From positions 3,658,001-3,722,000 of the forward strand of contig CM057058.1 of the NCBI GenBank assembly GCA_029945375.1: DNA of 64,000 bases, given 5' to 3'. Each line of letters starts with the position of its first letter. Within the stretch, counting starts at the first letter, position 1. Below the pieces are notes generated by a model. That model saw nothing but the letters and a program-made list of their open reading frames with translations, ran no database searches and had not been told where the DNA came from. Both the position numbers and the translations under genes were made by a program. Origin of the DNA: Agaricus subrufescens. Lineage: Eukaryota; Basidiomycota; Agaricomycetes; Agaricales; Agaricaceae. Below are positions 21,942 to 34,541 of this stretch, in pieces.

Positions 21942-24900
21942 ATGACCGCTGCGCCCATGGCCTGCCCGCATCTGGACCAGCTCAGGAGCATTTCCCCGCC
22001 CACCGTGCAGCCCGTCCACCGCGAAGAGTGCACCCTCTGCTTCGACGGCCAGGTACGCCCCCCACAGCTCTCGCGCAACGTGTCGCCCGCTCACACTGGC
22101 CCAGGACTTCCCGCAGGGCGTCGACGTCTGCCTCGCCTGCTTCAATGGCGGATGCGTGGGCAACGACAGGAACCACGCCATGCTGCACTACGAGAAATCG
22201 CACCACCCGTTCACCCTCAATGTCAAGCGGAAGCTAAAGCCTAATGCGCAACGCGTGTGTCAGCTACCCTCAGCCCTTACCTGCGTGGCCGCTGATGCGT
22301 AGCGTGTCAGATCGACAACGAAGAACCACCGACGAAAATGAAAAAGCTCGCCATCGTGGAAGAGCGAGACGAGGACAAGTACGAACACACCCTGACCGTC
22401 AAGTGTTGGCTGTGCGAGACCGCAGGTGGGAAAGCCATCCCAGACGCGCTCCAGGACCCTCAGGCACGTCCCAGGCCTCTGACTACCGTGTCCTGGCTCT
22501 CACGCTCTGCAGATCAAAGCTCTCACCGATGGCGTCATGTCTTCCCTCTCCTCCGCGCGTCAGTCAGAAGTCAAGGCATGGGAAGAAGAAATCGTTGCCT
22601 GCGAGCACACCCTCCTGCTCCAGCAAGAAGCGTCCGGCCCCATAGAAGCCTCTGGTACGCGCCCGTTGCCTCAATCTCTCCATCCCATCCTCACTTCAAG
22701 CACCTAGGCCTCGCACACTGCCGGTCTTGTGACCTCAAAGAAAACCTTTGGCTGTGTATGACGTGTGGCTCTCTTGGCTGCGGTCGTCAGCTTTATGGCG
22801 GTGTCGGAGGCAACGGCCACGGATTGGACCACTTTAAAGAGTCTGGTCACCCCGTCAGCGTCAAGCTGGGAACGATCACACCAGAGGGCGAAGCAGGTAC
22901 GTCACTTGGAATATACTGTCACTTCTCGTGTCATTAAATGACCCAAAGATATTTTCTGCTACCTCTGTGACGAGACGCGGTTGGATCCTGAACTTTCCAC
23001 CCATCTCCACACCTTTGGCATCAACGTCCGGTCTCTTAGCAAAACTGAGAAGAGCATGACGGAACTTGTGCGTCTTCTTTTTGTGACTATATGCTATCAG
23101 CCATTCATTAAGAATCACAGCAAATCGAGCACAATCTACAATACGACTTCTCGCTCACCAATGAGGATGGCACTGCTCTCGAACCAGTGTTCGGTCGCGG
23201 TCTTACGGGGCTTCAAAATCTCGGCAACTCATGTTACATGGCTTCCGTCCTACAAACCCTCTTTTCTCTCCGGCCATTCCAAGAACGATATAAAACGACT
23301 CACGCCATCGCTCATACACGTGCTTGCGAGAAACTACCCGCGGAGTGCTTGGAGTGTCAGATGTATAAGGTTGCTGATGGGCTGCTGAGTGGAAGATATT
23401 CTGTGCCAGCGAGTGGTGACTCGCCAAAAATTTCGTCAGGGCAGGGAGGGGAGGGAGGAGAGCTGTTGCACCAGTCGCCGACGCCTGTATTCCAGAATGG
23501 CGTGAGACCCATGACGCTGAAGGCTGTCATAGGTAAAGGTCATGCCGAGTTTTCTACGATGAGGCAACAAGACTCGGAAGAGTTTTTGTCTCATCTTTTG
23601 AATACCCTTCGAAGAGATATTCACAAATATAAACAACAAGATCCTAGTAAGATTTTCTTTCTCGATATAATCAATCTCCTGACTTGTCAAAGGTATTGAG
23701 GATGTGACGAGGATCTTTTCTTATGGTTGGGAGCAACGCCTTCAGTGCGCTGATTGCAAGAAAGTAAAGTACATGACAGAAGAAGCAGATGTTGTGAGCG
23801 TATCGGTGCCAGCCAGTGAGAAAGGTAAAACGGAAGATGGGAAAGTGATCTACGAGGACATACTACTCGAGAAATGTCTAGAGTCATTGCTTGGAACCGA
23901 GGCATTGGAGTACAAATGTCCGAATTGCGACAAGACCGTTCACGCTATCAAGTACGGTGATCGTTCCCCTCGCACATGCACCCCCTCTTAATATTTTATT
24001 CACTTAGGCAAACACGTTTTGCAACATTCCCTGAAACCCTAGTCGTCCATGCCAAAAAGTTCCAGCTTGTCAATTGGGTACCCGCCAAGCTCGACATTCC
24101 TGTCATCCTTCCCCAAAGCGATATTCTTGAGTTTACACAACAACATCTAGGTCATGGTTTACAGTCCGGTGAACAAGAGTTGGGCGAAGCTCGTAAGTTG
24201 CTCCGCCCCATAAATATATGCGCATATATTCACTACAGTAGCGCCTACATTACCCGAGTTCAATGCGGAAGCGCTGGAACAATTGTTGATGATGGGATTC
24301 CCTGAGGTTCGATGCCAGAAAGCGTTACTCGCTACGGGTAATAGTAACGCGGATATGGCTTTGAATTGGTTGTTGAATCATTCTGAGGACCCTGGTACGC
24401 TTTTTCATCCATGATAACCTATGTTGCTAAGTGCTTTGTCTTAGATATTGATGCGCCAATTTCTGCACCGGCTAGTTCAGGTGGGGCGGGGGCAACACAA
24501 TCGTTACCTGAACCTCCGGCAGAGCTGGTGTCGATGTTAGCGGATATGGGATTTACGAGTATGCAAGCCACAAAAGCACTACGACAAACAGTAAGTTCTT
24601 GTGTCGTGTGGCCTCTTGTTAGACTTTTACTGACTCGGTGGTGTGACAGGATAATAACATGGAACGAGCAGTCGAATGGTTGTTCAGTCATCCGGATGAT
24701 GATGGTTCTGAAGCACCTCAGCCTACTTCTCAACAGGCACAAACGATATATGGAACTAAAGATGTTCCGGTACGATATCAACTCAAGGCCTTCATTTCGC
24801 ACAAAGGGCCCTCTGTTCACTCAGGACATTATGTTGCGCATATTCGTAAGCAGTCTGAACAGTCGGATGGGGGCGAAGATGGAGATTGGGTTTTGTTTAA

Positions 24901-24985
24901 TGATGAGAAGGTTGTGAGGGCTGATAAGGAGAGTGTGAGAGAGTTGAAAAAGTTGGCGTACTTGTATGTTTTTGAAAGGGTTTAG
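21942..24985 (+). CDS. UBP14: Ubiquitin carboxyl-terminal hydrolase Ubp14/USP5
   Basis: Cysteine protease that takes apart free polyubiquitin chains. The ATG at 21942 gives MTAAPMACPHLDQL; the ATG at 21957 (MACPH) is equally possible. The gene has at least ten exons. An N-terminal zinc-finger variant has EECTLCF and CLACFNGG; the second ZnF-UBP shows CRSCDLKENLWLCMTCG and GNGHGLDHF. The USP domain has GLQNLGNSCYMASV with the catalytic Cys and VHSGHYVAHI with the catalytic His. Between them are two UBA repeats (LLMMGFPEVRCQKALL and MLADMGFTSMQATKAL). The intron after EDPQ-type codons near 22460 starts GCACGT and ends CAG, a GC-AG intron. The last codons are FERV and TAG. Full domain set, so the gene is probably functional. 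Confidence 0.9.
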
Positions 24986-26030
24986 GTTGAGATTTGTGTA
25001 TACAATGAAAATATGGGTTCTTGATAGTGTCGTGCTTGAGGATGTATATATATAATGGTTGTTCATTCAAGGAAACATGGGTCAACATTCGAGTAATCAT
25101 CGGTGTTTCTCCATATAACTGTCTATGGTGGCATAACTGATTGCTGCGAGGTGCCAAGTCTGTGCCAAGTCGAACGAGTAATGGCAGGGCAATCGGCGTG
25201 ATTGATGGGGAAGCTTTACAGCTCGACCAGACCATCCGATGTCCTGCCGAGCAGTCGCAAATACTTTTTTTTTTTTTGGTTGAAAATGTTGTGGCGTCTT
25301 TTTTAATTTGCCGTTTTGTCGGTTCACCCTAGGATGGGAGATAACAAGGCTGGGGCTGACTGTTGCTGATGCTTCTGTTCAGGACGTCAGGTATGTTTCG
25401 GAAAGAAGGGCCACATGTTGACAGGCCTTGTGTATGCTTCATTTAAATTTCAAAGTGTGATGCATGATTGACTGGTCATGGGAAACGATGGTGCTATCTA
25501 ATCATCATCTATGCCTATTTATAGCTCAATTTCTGTTTTTTCTTTTCTCCTACGCATAATTCGATCTGCTTGCGGCCGAAAAACTTCCGAATAAACGAGT
25601 GGGGCTTGAATAGGATCAAGGCTAAGAAGTTATTCTACATGTCGTATTTTATGTTGCCAGAATCCGCCCCGTTTCGCCTAAGCTTGATTTCTTCTTTTCT
25701 ACTCATTCGTCATATGATCTTCTTGGTTGACGACGAATGGAATTCTGAAATATGCGGCTATCAGTTTCAACTCACTTCCAAACAAGCCGATGTCAGTTTG
25801 AAGGCAGCTGGAATGTTAGACATGACTGATACCACATGAACAGACGGTATTGATTACGAGAGCCTAGAAGAGGGATAAGAATACGCAACGTATAAAATGG
25901 GTGAATGGTTGAAAGTAATCGCACCATCTGGCACATTTGAGCCAAGTCTTCTACACGAACACTGCTAGTGAGCGATGTCTACCCCTCTTATGCTGGATAC
26001 ATCCTCACCTGATTAACTCAGGTCTGAACA
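24986..26030. other. Intergenic, nothing recognised
   Basis: About 1 kb downstream of UBP14, with a T-run near 25265-25276. A weak ORF at 25570-25839 has no recognisable features. Confidence 0.45.
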
Positions 26031-26306
26031 ATGACTCAACTTCAGAGCTTTACCATTGAGAACCAGGGCGCATCCTCCATCACCGTCGTGGAACCAAGTG
26101 ACATCCCCAGCAAAGTCGGTGCCACAGAAACCTCTGGAGAATTCTACCAGAGAGGAACGTACACTTTACGAGGTCTTCCGGCAGGTGGTAGCACCGAAGT
26201 GGACATTGCCACCATTACAGTGGATTTTGAGGGATCCATTAAGATTGTACCCGCGCCCGCAGTTTCTCCTGCCTCGTCGTTCGTCGTGCACACTCTGATG
26301 AGTTGA
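26031..26306 (+). CDS. Small hypothetical protein (91 aa)
   Basis: An open frame MTQLQSFTIENQG to VVHTLMS. It is rich in Thr, Ser and Val and poor in Lys, with alternating polar and non-polar residues that suggest beta strands. There is no signal peptide and no family I recognise. The sequence before the ATG ends in a possible splice acceptor (TTAACTCAG), so an upstream non-coding exon is possible. It could be a small orphan gene or a chance ORF. Confidence 0.35.
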   Translation: MTQLQSFTIENQGASSITVVEPSDIPSKVGATETSGEFYQRGTYTLRGLPAGGSTEVDIATITVDFEGSIKIVPAPAVSPASSFVVHTLMS

Positions 26307-27036
26307 TTGGATTTGCAATTTCAGGGGTACGTTCATTTTCGCAATGAATTATTCTGACTGAACTCATGATCATACCCAGGCACAAGAGAGATAGGTGTGG
26401 GACAAAAGAAACAGTGATTGGTAAAGCGACGGTTCAGCCGGTTTTGAGGCATGACTTCGTTCTTCGTTTACTCGCATTGAATATAATGATTTCAAGAGCC
26501 CGGTCAATCAGTGATGAACACCAGAAAATAAAGTCCTCTACTATCTTGATGTGATGGCCCATTCTTAGATACCCCGCTCTTATTTCATTGAGCCGTTGGC
26601 TATAAGTTGGGTCTTTGGTAGGTAAACCTAGAATCTGGAGACTTACTCATAGCATATCAGTGGCGCATATCGGTCCTTCTGATTACTTGCTCTTGCTCTC
26701 GGACGGTTCACCAATGGTTGAGTGGCAATTGGATCTATTTAGGCCGTTCTCTCGCTGCTCAACCGAACATCATCAAACAATAACTAGGCTGGGTAAGCGT
26801 TGGGACCACACGACGGACATAGGTACAAAATGTAATCTGAGTTGAATTTTGGGTGTACGTGTACTTTCATATGAGTTGTGTAGAAGCTCCGCATTGTTCT
26901 ACAACAGCAAACCCAGTCCTACTACGCACCGGGCTCGAAATGTAAAAAAAAAATTAACTTAGTAATTTGCAGCCCGGTTAATTGGTCTCTGAGTATTAAC
27001 AAAACAAGGCGGAGCGCAGGATGGTAGATACTACAA
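26307..27036. other. Intergenic, nothing recognised
   Basis: Lies between the small ORF and the 3' end of NACHT gene C. Contains a short poly(A) run near 26943-26953 and no supported gene. Confidence 0.45.
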
Positions 27037-29838
27037 CTAATGCGACCCCCACCTATCTCCATACTCAAAAATATACCTCCACTCCGAGATCCCGTCCTCC
27101 GGATCAACAAACCGAAGTTCCACCAATTGATACACGCGAGTAAGCTCTATAACCGTGACACGATTTCTTCGTATCTGCGTTTTGAAATGCTGAGTGAATC
27201 GCTGGAAGCAATAATTACACGCAACCAGTGATCCGTGCCCTCCCGGGCGCACAAATGTCGTAGTCCAGTCCTGGTTATGACCTTCCCATCTTCCCTCTCT
27301 TGCATGCTGATACGATTAGATAAGAGTTGGAACCTCGATAAATTGCATATAACTGGACGTACCTGACAAGATGTGTGATATGGATTAAAGGTTCCGAGAC
27401 TCCTAAAGCGCTTGTACGAATGAAAATTTCGGAATAGTCAAGTAATCGAGTGTATCCCCAGGCACCTCTTTGAGGATGGCACTTTCCAAGAGCTCGCGAC
27501 GCCTAGACTCATCCTTCCATTTGCTTCAGTAAGACAAACAACGAGCCGAACATGATAAAACTTACAAAGGCAGAAGCTCGCAAAGCATCGATCGGAAAGG
27601 TACGAGGAAGCTTGCTAAAACACGTGACTAGCACACGCAAGCAAAGTACACCGCGAAAAGCGTCTTCCCCTCTTCCGAGCCCTTCCATACTTTCCCAAAC
27701 AGCCCTACGGAACATAATTTGCTGTATTTCAAGATTATTGTGTTCTCTAGTAGTCGGCCACGATAGGGAGATGTTCTCGCGAACCCGAGGATCATTCTTT
27801 AAAGTACCACCGCCCAAGTTTAAGCCAATAGGTCCCGCACCTTCCATCGAAACACCCTCCGGGGCTTGTCTAAAAATCCTCAGACTACACTGGCCTATGA
27901 GTTGTTCAGCTTCAGATGCGAAATCAGGGGAGAATCCGGATCGCTTAAAGTCTCGTATGTAGTCGGGGAATGATTTGTGGAAGAAAGTAAGATGGTCGTT
28001 CGCGGCTTCCACGGGCCCAGGGATAATAGCAATGGAGCGAATATGATGAGTGGCGCCGTAAGCGGCGCTTTCAGTCATTCCCAACATATTACAGCTGGAT
28101 CGAAATGAAACCCGACCTGATCCCCCTACATACAGGAGGAGTACTTTTCGAGTATTTGCCATGACTTTTCCTGGAATCTTGGACATAATGTGTGCATACA
28201 GGGCATCAAGCTGAGCCATCGGATGATTTTGTGCAAACATATTAGAGGTTGTACCAGCCTCGATCATTTCCAACACGTCATCGAGTTGGCCGACAGGATC
28301 TCCGTAGCTGGGGTCGCTGATATATCGAACCACTGTCGAAGCGTACGCGAATAGCCCACCCGAGGCATCAGCAATTTTGGAGAAATCACCCTCCGAGGGC
28401 CACAGGGATAAATGCTGGAGTGAAATTGACATCGCTTGAACCTCTCTAAACTTGTCACGGAGGAAGCGTTTGACATCTTCATGCGCGTCATTTGTATCCA
28501 CCAGAATTTCCTCCTTTTCATACGAGAGTGCAACTCTGGGCTGGGAAAAGAAGGACGTGATATGAGGCTCAGGTCGACTAGCAATCATCCACACGATGGG
28601 GGATGTAGGCTGTGTGATACAGAAATCGGAAATCAGGCCAAGGAGCTCTTGTTGCGTCAAGGGGTTAGCGCATTCATCGAGGTCATCAATAAGAATCAAC
28701 AAGCGGGAAGGGCAGTCTAAGATGCGCTGAAGAATGAATGGTTCTACGATGAACTTGTGAAACTGTTTGGATAGCGACTTTCGGAAAAGGGAAGGGTCGT
28801 GCGTGATTTCACGCTGGACGAAGAGACGGTAAGGATCAAGTTTGACAGCGAGCTGATAGGCAATGGTCGTGATAGCTTTCGTTCCGTCTTGGCGACCATT
28901 GATGGAAAAGAAGATAGTGGCGCCTACAATAACATTGGAAAGAATTCCAGATTCATCTTGAGCGACGGATTGCATGATGGCAGAGTTTCCAACCCCTGCG
29001 GCGCCAACCACCCATCGTAGTTTTGGGCGGCCTTCACGGTCAAGGATGAAGTCTTGACATCGCTTGATAATCTCTAGTCGGGTCCCAGGATGACATCGAA
29101 GCGGCATATGAGGGTCAGATGAATCGAATTCTGCCCCTATTATTGTCTCTTTGAGGAGTGAGGCCATAACTAGAGGTGTGTATGTAAAATCAAAATATTT
29201 TTGCGAGGAAAAGTTCTTACAGTTGTTATCCGGTATGTTCAGAGTGACTACCAACGAGTGTCAGTTACCAGACGTCAGACAAGGGGAAGCCGTTCTCACA
29301 GTTGGGTGCGTTGTTATCAATAAATACGGCACCGTTTAAAGTAAAGTTGTGAGCTTGATTGAGCATGCCATGACTATTTGACTGCGGGGAGGTCGGCCGT
29401 TCATTCCTGGATATTTGTGACGACGCGAAGGATGGCTGTTCATACTGAAGTGCAGGCTCCAAATTATGCGCTGGCTGAAAGGGAGTAGACGCGCTTGCAT
29501 ATGCTTCAGTTACGAGCGGCAGCGTTGATGTACTGGGCTGAGGTGGCTCAAGATGCACTTCGCGGGATTGAAGAGGCAATGGAAGTTGGGAGCTCTGGTC
29601 GATAATGTGAAGACCGCTGTTCATTCACGTAGAGACTCAGTGGCCCCGTGTGCGAGGATGGTCCATTGACTTGGATCTGTGGTAGCGAAACAGACGCAGA
29701 TCGCGGTGGCTCATTCTGCGAGGTATGCTGAACAGGAGAGTCGTTATGAGGTAGACGCTAAGGAGAAGGAGAACGCCTCTCAAAAGCGAGGAAGGAGAGG
29801 AATGAGCGGAGAGGTCGAGGGGAGTGGTCGCCGCGCAT
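27037..29838 (-). pseudogene. NACHT gene C, disabled copy
   Basis: Same exon plan as gene B, including a 27-nt micro-exon. The NACHT exon (29169-27566) is open and has GAEFDSSDP, RCHPGTR, SRPEPHI and FFHKSFPDYI. Several faults are visible. The P-loop reads GVGNSA instead of GVGKSA, losing the invariant lysine. Walker B reads LIDDLDEC. The first exon from ATG 29838 hits a TAG after 26 codons and later needs a frame change near 29620 to reach MLNQAHNF. The exon after NACHT needs a one-base shift near 27410 to reach FRSLGTFNPYHTSC. The last exon (27306-27037) is sound, with CNYC and ELRFVDPEDGISEW. The open NACHT exon suggests recent decay; a shorter product is possible. Confidence 0.75.
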
Positions 29839-29859
29839 GAGAGGCTTATCACATCAGCA

Positions 29860-30030
29860 CTCGTGACAGGATAACATGACCTATCAAAAACATACGTCCA
29901 CTCTGACGCAGGATCAACAATCCTGGATCCTACCACACAGGGCACAGGGATAATGTCAAGAACTGTGACGAGCTGACCCCACATTTGCATTTTTAAATAG
30001 CGAGTGAACCGTTGGAAGTTGAAGAACAAG
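29860..30030 (-). pseudogene. Orphan NACHT-family last exon
   Basis: Encodes FNFQRFTRYLKMQMWGQLVT and then SRIVDPASEWTYVF, matching the last exon of genes C and F. The CxxC is damaged (FFNF) and the conserved DPEDGVSEWTY is shortened to DPASEWTY. No upstream exons adjoin it. It is a leftover 3' end lying between the 5' end of C and the 3' end of D. Confidence 0.7.
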
Positions 30031-30138
30031 GCAGGAGACGAGCTAACAACGACAAAGAGGAGTAGCTACAGGGCCCTTATGAAATATAGTGGCTTGCCCG
30101 CAGTGCATGGTCATAATAGTATGATACATTTGACCCTA

Positions 30139-33100
30139 TCACAATCCCGGATTTACCCTATAGAATACACAATGGTACGTCCATTCCGACACCCCATCAT
30201 TCGGATTGACAAATCGGAACTCTACCCACGAGGTAGGATACGGGTCATGTGTAGGTGATGAAGATGTGACAAGAAGATCAGGGAAATCAGAAAGTCGGCT
30301 TTTCAAATGGCAGTCCAACAGTTTGTCACAGAAGGAACAGCCTCCGTATATCCCAGAGAACAAAACTTGCCAATATTGGTCCTCAGATTTCGTCCATTTC
30401 TCTACATGTTTGGCCTGTACAATAGTTCAATGACGTGCAAACAATCTTGCAAACTCGACTCACACACTGTTTATCCCAAGGATCGGATAGCTTTGCGGTC
30501 GTTGTAATCGGACGGCGTAATTTGACTTTGAGACAATCGATAGAGGAATTTGAAATGAGTGTTTTGAGTGGCACCTGCTGGAGTATCCCATGTCTCATGT
30601 ATTCTTCGCGTCGAGATTCATCCTTACATCAGGAATTCAAGTGAGTTAATCAATACATTTAAGCGAAAAAGGAGTTTAAAACTCACAAACAATACATCAA
30701 ATACCTCATGATGTGTTGGATTAGCAAAGTCTATGAGGTGTCTGGTCAAGGCCCGAAGGCCAAGCATGCTCCGAAAAGCATCTACCGTCTTAAACTTCTT
30801 ACAGATCACCTCGAGTGCTTCAATGTATATCATAAAACTGATGCGATCATCATTAATGTCACATCCTTCCCGAGCTGGCCAAGCAAGCGAAATATCCTGA
30901 CGAGTACCAGAACCACGCGCGACGTCAAGCATATCGGAGTATTCTTCCTCCTCGTGATCAATACCATCAGGCACTTCCTCTATGATCCTAAAGACATATT
31001 GTACCTGAAGCGCCTGAAATTCTTGTTCGATGTTGGGGGAAAACTTTGATCGAGCGAAGTTGGATAGGTAGTCCAGGAAGGATTTATGGAAAGATTCAAG
31101 TGGTTCCCTATGAGATTCGTTGGGCAGAGGAACGCGCAGTACAGAACGCAGGAGATGAACGGCACTATACGCGTCATTCTTTGTCATTCCCAGCAAATTG
31201 CACTGAAGAATGAAAGACGTTTGGCAGTTACCCGAAACCAGCAATAGCAAGAGCTTTCGAGTGTTCTCTTTGACATCGACCGGAATGTTAGACATGATTC
31301 TGTCGTACAATGTATCGAGTTGGGCCATGGGATTACGCGTCTGACTGAGGTCGAGCGTGGCGTCCATACTTTTCAAGACATCACGTAGCTGAGAGTCTGG
31401 GTTTCCACAGGCAGAATCGCCGATGTACTTGACAACAGTAGATGCGTATGAAAAGAGACCACCGGCGGCATTAGTGATCTTTGTGAAATCCCCCTCTCCG
31501 GGCCACTGTGGAAAGTCACTAAGCAAGTCCGTTGACTGCTGAATCCTTTTCATCTCCTCGCGAAGAAAGAGCTCGACATCCTCGCGTGCTTCGTCTGTGT
31601 CTACGGGGACTTCCTCCTTCACATATGCTGTCATGACTCTGGATAAAGAAAAAAAAGAAGTAACATGTGCTTCTGGGCGGCTGGAAATAAACCACACAAG
31701 CGGGGAAGTAGGGAATGTGATACAGAATTCCGAGATTAGGTCAAGCAGCTCCCACTGTGTTCGTCGATCGCTGCATTCATCAATGCCGTCGATGATAATC
31801 AACAATCGGGATGAGGGGGCAAGAACTCTGCGATGGATGAAAGGTTCGATAATGAGTTTGTTGAATTGGGCTGGAAGCGACTTTTGAAAGATGGAGGGAT
31901 CAATGGTAGCCTCGTTCTGAATGAATTGGCGATAAGGTTGGCATCTGACGGCAAGTTGATAAGCAATTGTTGTTACAGTCTTGCTGCCGTCGAATCGTCC
32001 GTTGACAGAGAAAAAGACTGAGGCGCCAACTGTGACATCCTCGAGATTGCCCTCTGCGATTGATTGCATGATCGCAGATTTTCCGACTCCGGCGAAACCA
32101 ACCAACCAAAACAACTTCTTCCTGCCCTCGCAACTGACAACGAAGGAATGGCACCGATTTATGACAGCCTGCCTGGTCCCAGGGTGACATCGCGGGGGTG
32201 GGTCCCGATCGGAGGAATCAAACTCTGCCCCGGGGATCGCCATTTTCAAAAGCTTTTCCATGACTGCAATCACGACAGTTAATTTATGACGAGACTGTAA
32301 AAAGGATATCTTACAGTTGTCCTGGTTCCTAACTTCTATGCTAGTCATCACACTATCCTTGATCACGAAACTGTGGGCGCCGTTAAACATGCTTCGATTT
32401 TGATAAGGCAACAGATGCTGAGAACTATCAGTGTACTGTACAACAGCTTGAAATCTGAACAAGCTCACAGGTAAAAGTTCAGACGTTCCAAGTGAGGGAG
32501 AAGCCGTACTATTTTGTGCCTGAGCCAGATCAGAATGAGAACGGCGGACGATAGGAATATGTGAAAGATAGTGTGGTGCATCAAATGGATGATAGAATCG
32601 GTCTGTCGAAGAAGTATAGGCATATGGTAGAAGGCGACAGTGGGATGGAGGCTGCATGGTGTAAGGATATATTGCACGATTGGGTTGTAGTGAGGTTTGT
32701 TCTTCATGTCGTGCCAGGGGACACATACAGGGGTGGTCTCTGAGTGCCGTTGGTTCGGGCGGAGCTGAGATGTGGTGTATTGGATGAGAAACTTCATCGT
32801 CTTCGACTCTGTCAGAAAAACGGGAGGAAGACGAGATCGCAGGAAGAGGCGAAAAGTGGGAGACTAGATCAACATCAACTTCAGCTTGCGCATTCGACAG
32901 CGAGCGAGGATCGGAGGTTTGATTACGACAAGGAATAGCCGCCCTGACAAAATACGGCTGTTGGGTTGTATTTCGTGATATTGGGTTCAAGGGGGAGGGC
33001 GAAACGCATTCCGTAGGGCGACGACATCCAGGGGAACTTTGAACAGCAAAATTACTGGATGGTTGGACCGTGGATGAGTGAAGGTGTAAGTGTGGCAGGT

Positions 33101-33197
33101 TGTGCAAGGCATTCTCTGAAAATGAGGATTGATTTGTTGAGGGGATGAGGTGGTATGGAGAGGAGCGTGTGGGTCGAAAAGGCGGTTCGCGGGGCAT
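30139..33197 (-). CDS. NACHT NTPase, NLR-like (gene D)
   Basis: Exons 33197-32469, 32417-32315, 32263-30687, 30622-30464 and 30414-30139 keep phase and give 947 aa. Order: a Pro/Ser/His-rich region (residues 1-243), MFNGAHSFVIKDSV, GAEFDSSDRDPPPRCHPGTR, Walker A GFAGVGKSAIMQ, Walker B LIIIDGIDECSD, SSRPEAHV, FHKSFLDYL, and a last exon with GGCSFC and FRFVNPNDGVSEWTY. The first two introns are multiples of three and free of stops, so the unspliced frame runs 857 codons. The C-terminus belongs to a subtype with IYGGC(S/C)FCD that it shares with G, H and the orphan exon at 34231. Exon lengths 103, 1577 and 159 are identical to those of gene G, so D and G are close relatives. Ligand and partner are unknown. 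Confidence 0.85.
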
Positions 33198-33239
33198 CAG
33201 GTCGTCACAGGTTCATAATTAATGTGCGTGGGCATGCCA

Positions 33240-33246
33240 TTATATA
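33240..33246 (-). promoter_or_regulatory. TATA box of gene D
   Basis: TATATAA on the minus strand lies about 43 bp before the ATG at 33197, which supports that start. Confidence 0.5.
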
Positions 33247-34230
33247 CCCGGGCCTAAACCAAACATGCTCATCACGCGCGAAGAACCAATTTACAGTGAG
33301 AAGGAACTTACAGCACAGGTCTCCAGCACACTAATTATGAAAACATAGAAAAACAGCGCGACCAGTTCGCATATCCGACTTGAGGAGCGGGCAGCCGAGC
33401 ATCCTCCGGTGTTCAAACGTTCAAAAAAGTCATGGTCCGGTCATCCAGGAGCAGGTTGTTCGGTTGTCTGGCCCTTGATCCGGAGAAAATCCCGACTTCC
33501 TAGTAATATCGTCCATTCCTGGTCCATTCGGACCGGTGGCTTTTGCCATGCAGCATTGTGATCGCATCAAGGTTAATTGTGGGTGGCCGACCACTGATCT
33601 CTCACTAATCTCTTCGGACCGAATCAGGCTTCCTGTTGTTTACGTTCCTGGTTGACAGTTGAGTATCATGAGTCATGCCCCCTCTTCGTGTTTATGCCGT
33701 GAAATCTAATCGATCTGATTACTCGCTCAGTTTGCCTTGCTGGTTGGAATTCTTTCATGGCCGTCGTCACGGACAGACACTCACGACCCTACAACTTCAT
33801 GCTAAAGCCTCATGAACCCAAATGAGCAGATCAAGTTAGACAAAATATACCAATATATATATTCTATTACGTACATGTACCAAACGTCCATATTGTAGTT
33901 TGAGACTTTGAGTTTATACGCCATGTCAGGGGAAGTTGTTGATGCCGAGAAGGTTAGATTCGATGCAAGTGGCGGTGTGTGTGATACATCATGCATCATC
34001 CTTCGGATCGATCTGGCTCTTACATATATTTATCCGCTCTATAGGCACTGCCCCCCCAACGTGTTTCTTCATTACTAACGAATACAGGTTTAAACAGATT
34101 GATACAGAGGGCTTAGAATTCTGATATTGGTATTCCGCTGGAGATCAAAAAGTGAGGATCATGGTCAAACACAGAATGTAGGCTACAGGGCAGGGGGGCA
34201 CTTTTGTGATGCGAGTTGAGGAGGGTATGT
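33247..34230. other. Intergenic, nothing recognised
   Basis: About 1 kb upstream of gene D. It holds AT-rich stretches near 33840-33880 and no supported coding sequence or RNA. Confidence 0.45.
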
Positions 34231-34440
34231 TTAATCCTGTAGCACTCCAGATTTTACACGAGAGAATACACAGTAATATATCCACTCTGACACGCCATCC
34301 ATTGGATCGACAAATCGATATTCAACCCAAGACGTAGGGTATTGATCATGTATGGGCAATGAAGATGTGACCAGAAGGCCCTCAGATTTAAAAAGACAAC
34401 TTTTCAAACGACATTTAAATCGCTGAATACATAATGTGTC
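34231..34440 (-). pseudogene. Orphan NACHT-family last exon, D/G subtype
   Basis: Encodes CIQRFKCRLKSCLF, SSLPIHDQYPTSWVEYRFVD and MDGVSEWIYYCVFSRV, then a stop. It matches the last exons of D, G and H but the region upstream has none of their other exons. It sits just 3' of gene F, which has a different C-terminal subtype, so it marks a lost neighbour gene. Confidence 0.75.
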
Positions 34441-34541
34441 GATCCCATTGATTTGTGCACTTGTGTGTCTCGCGGTAAAACGTGCTAGCACCAGCCAAAA
34501 TACTGAGAATAAAACGAAACAAAATGACAACGACAACAAAT

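Noticed and set aside
25570..25839. Plus-strand ORF of 89 codons after UBP14
   Set aside because: No family resemblance, no splice context and no neighbour link.
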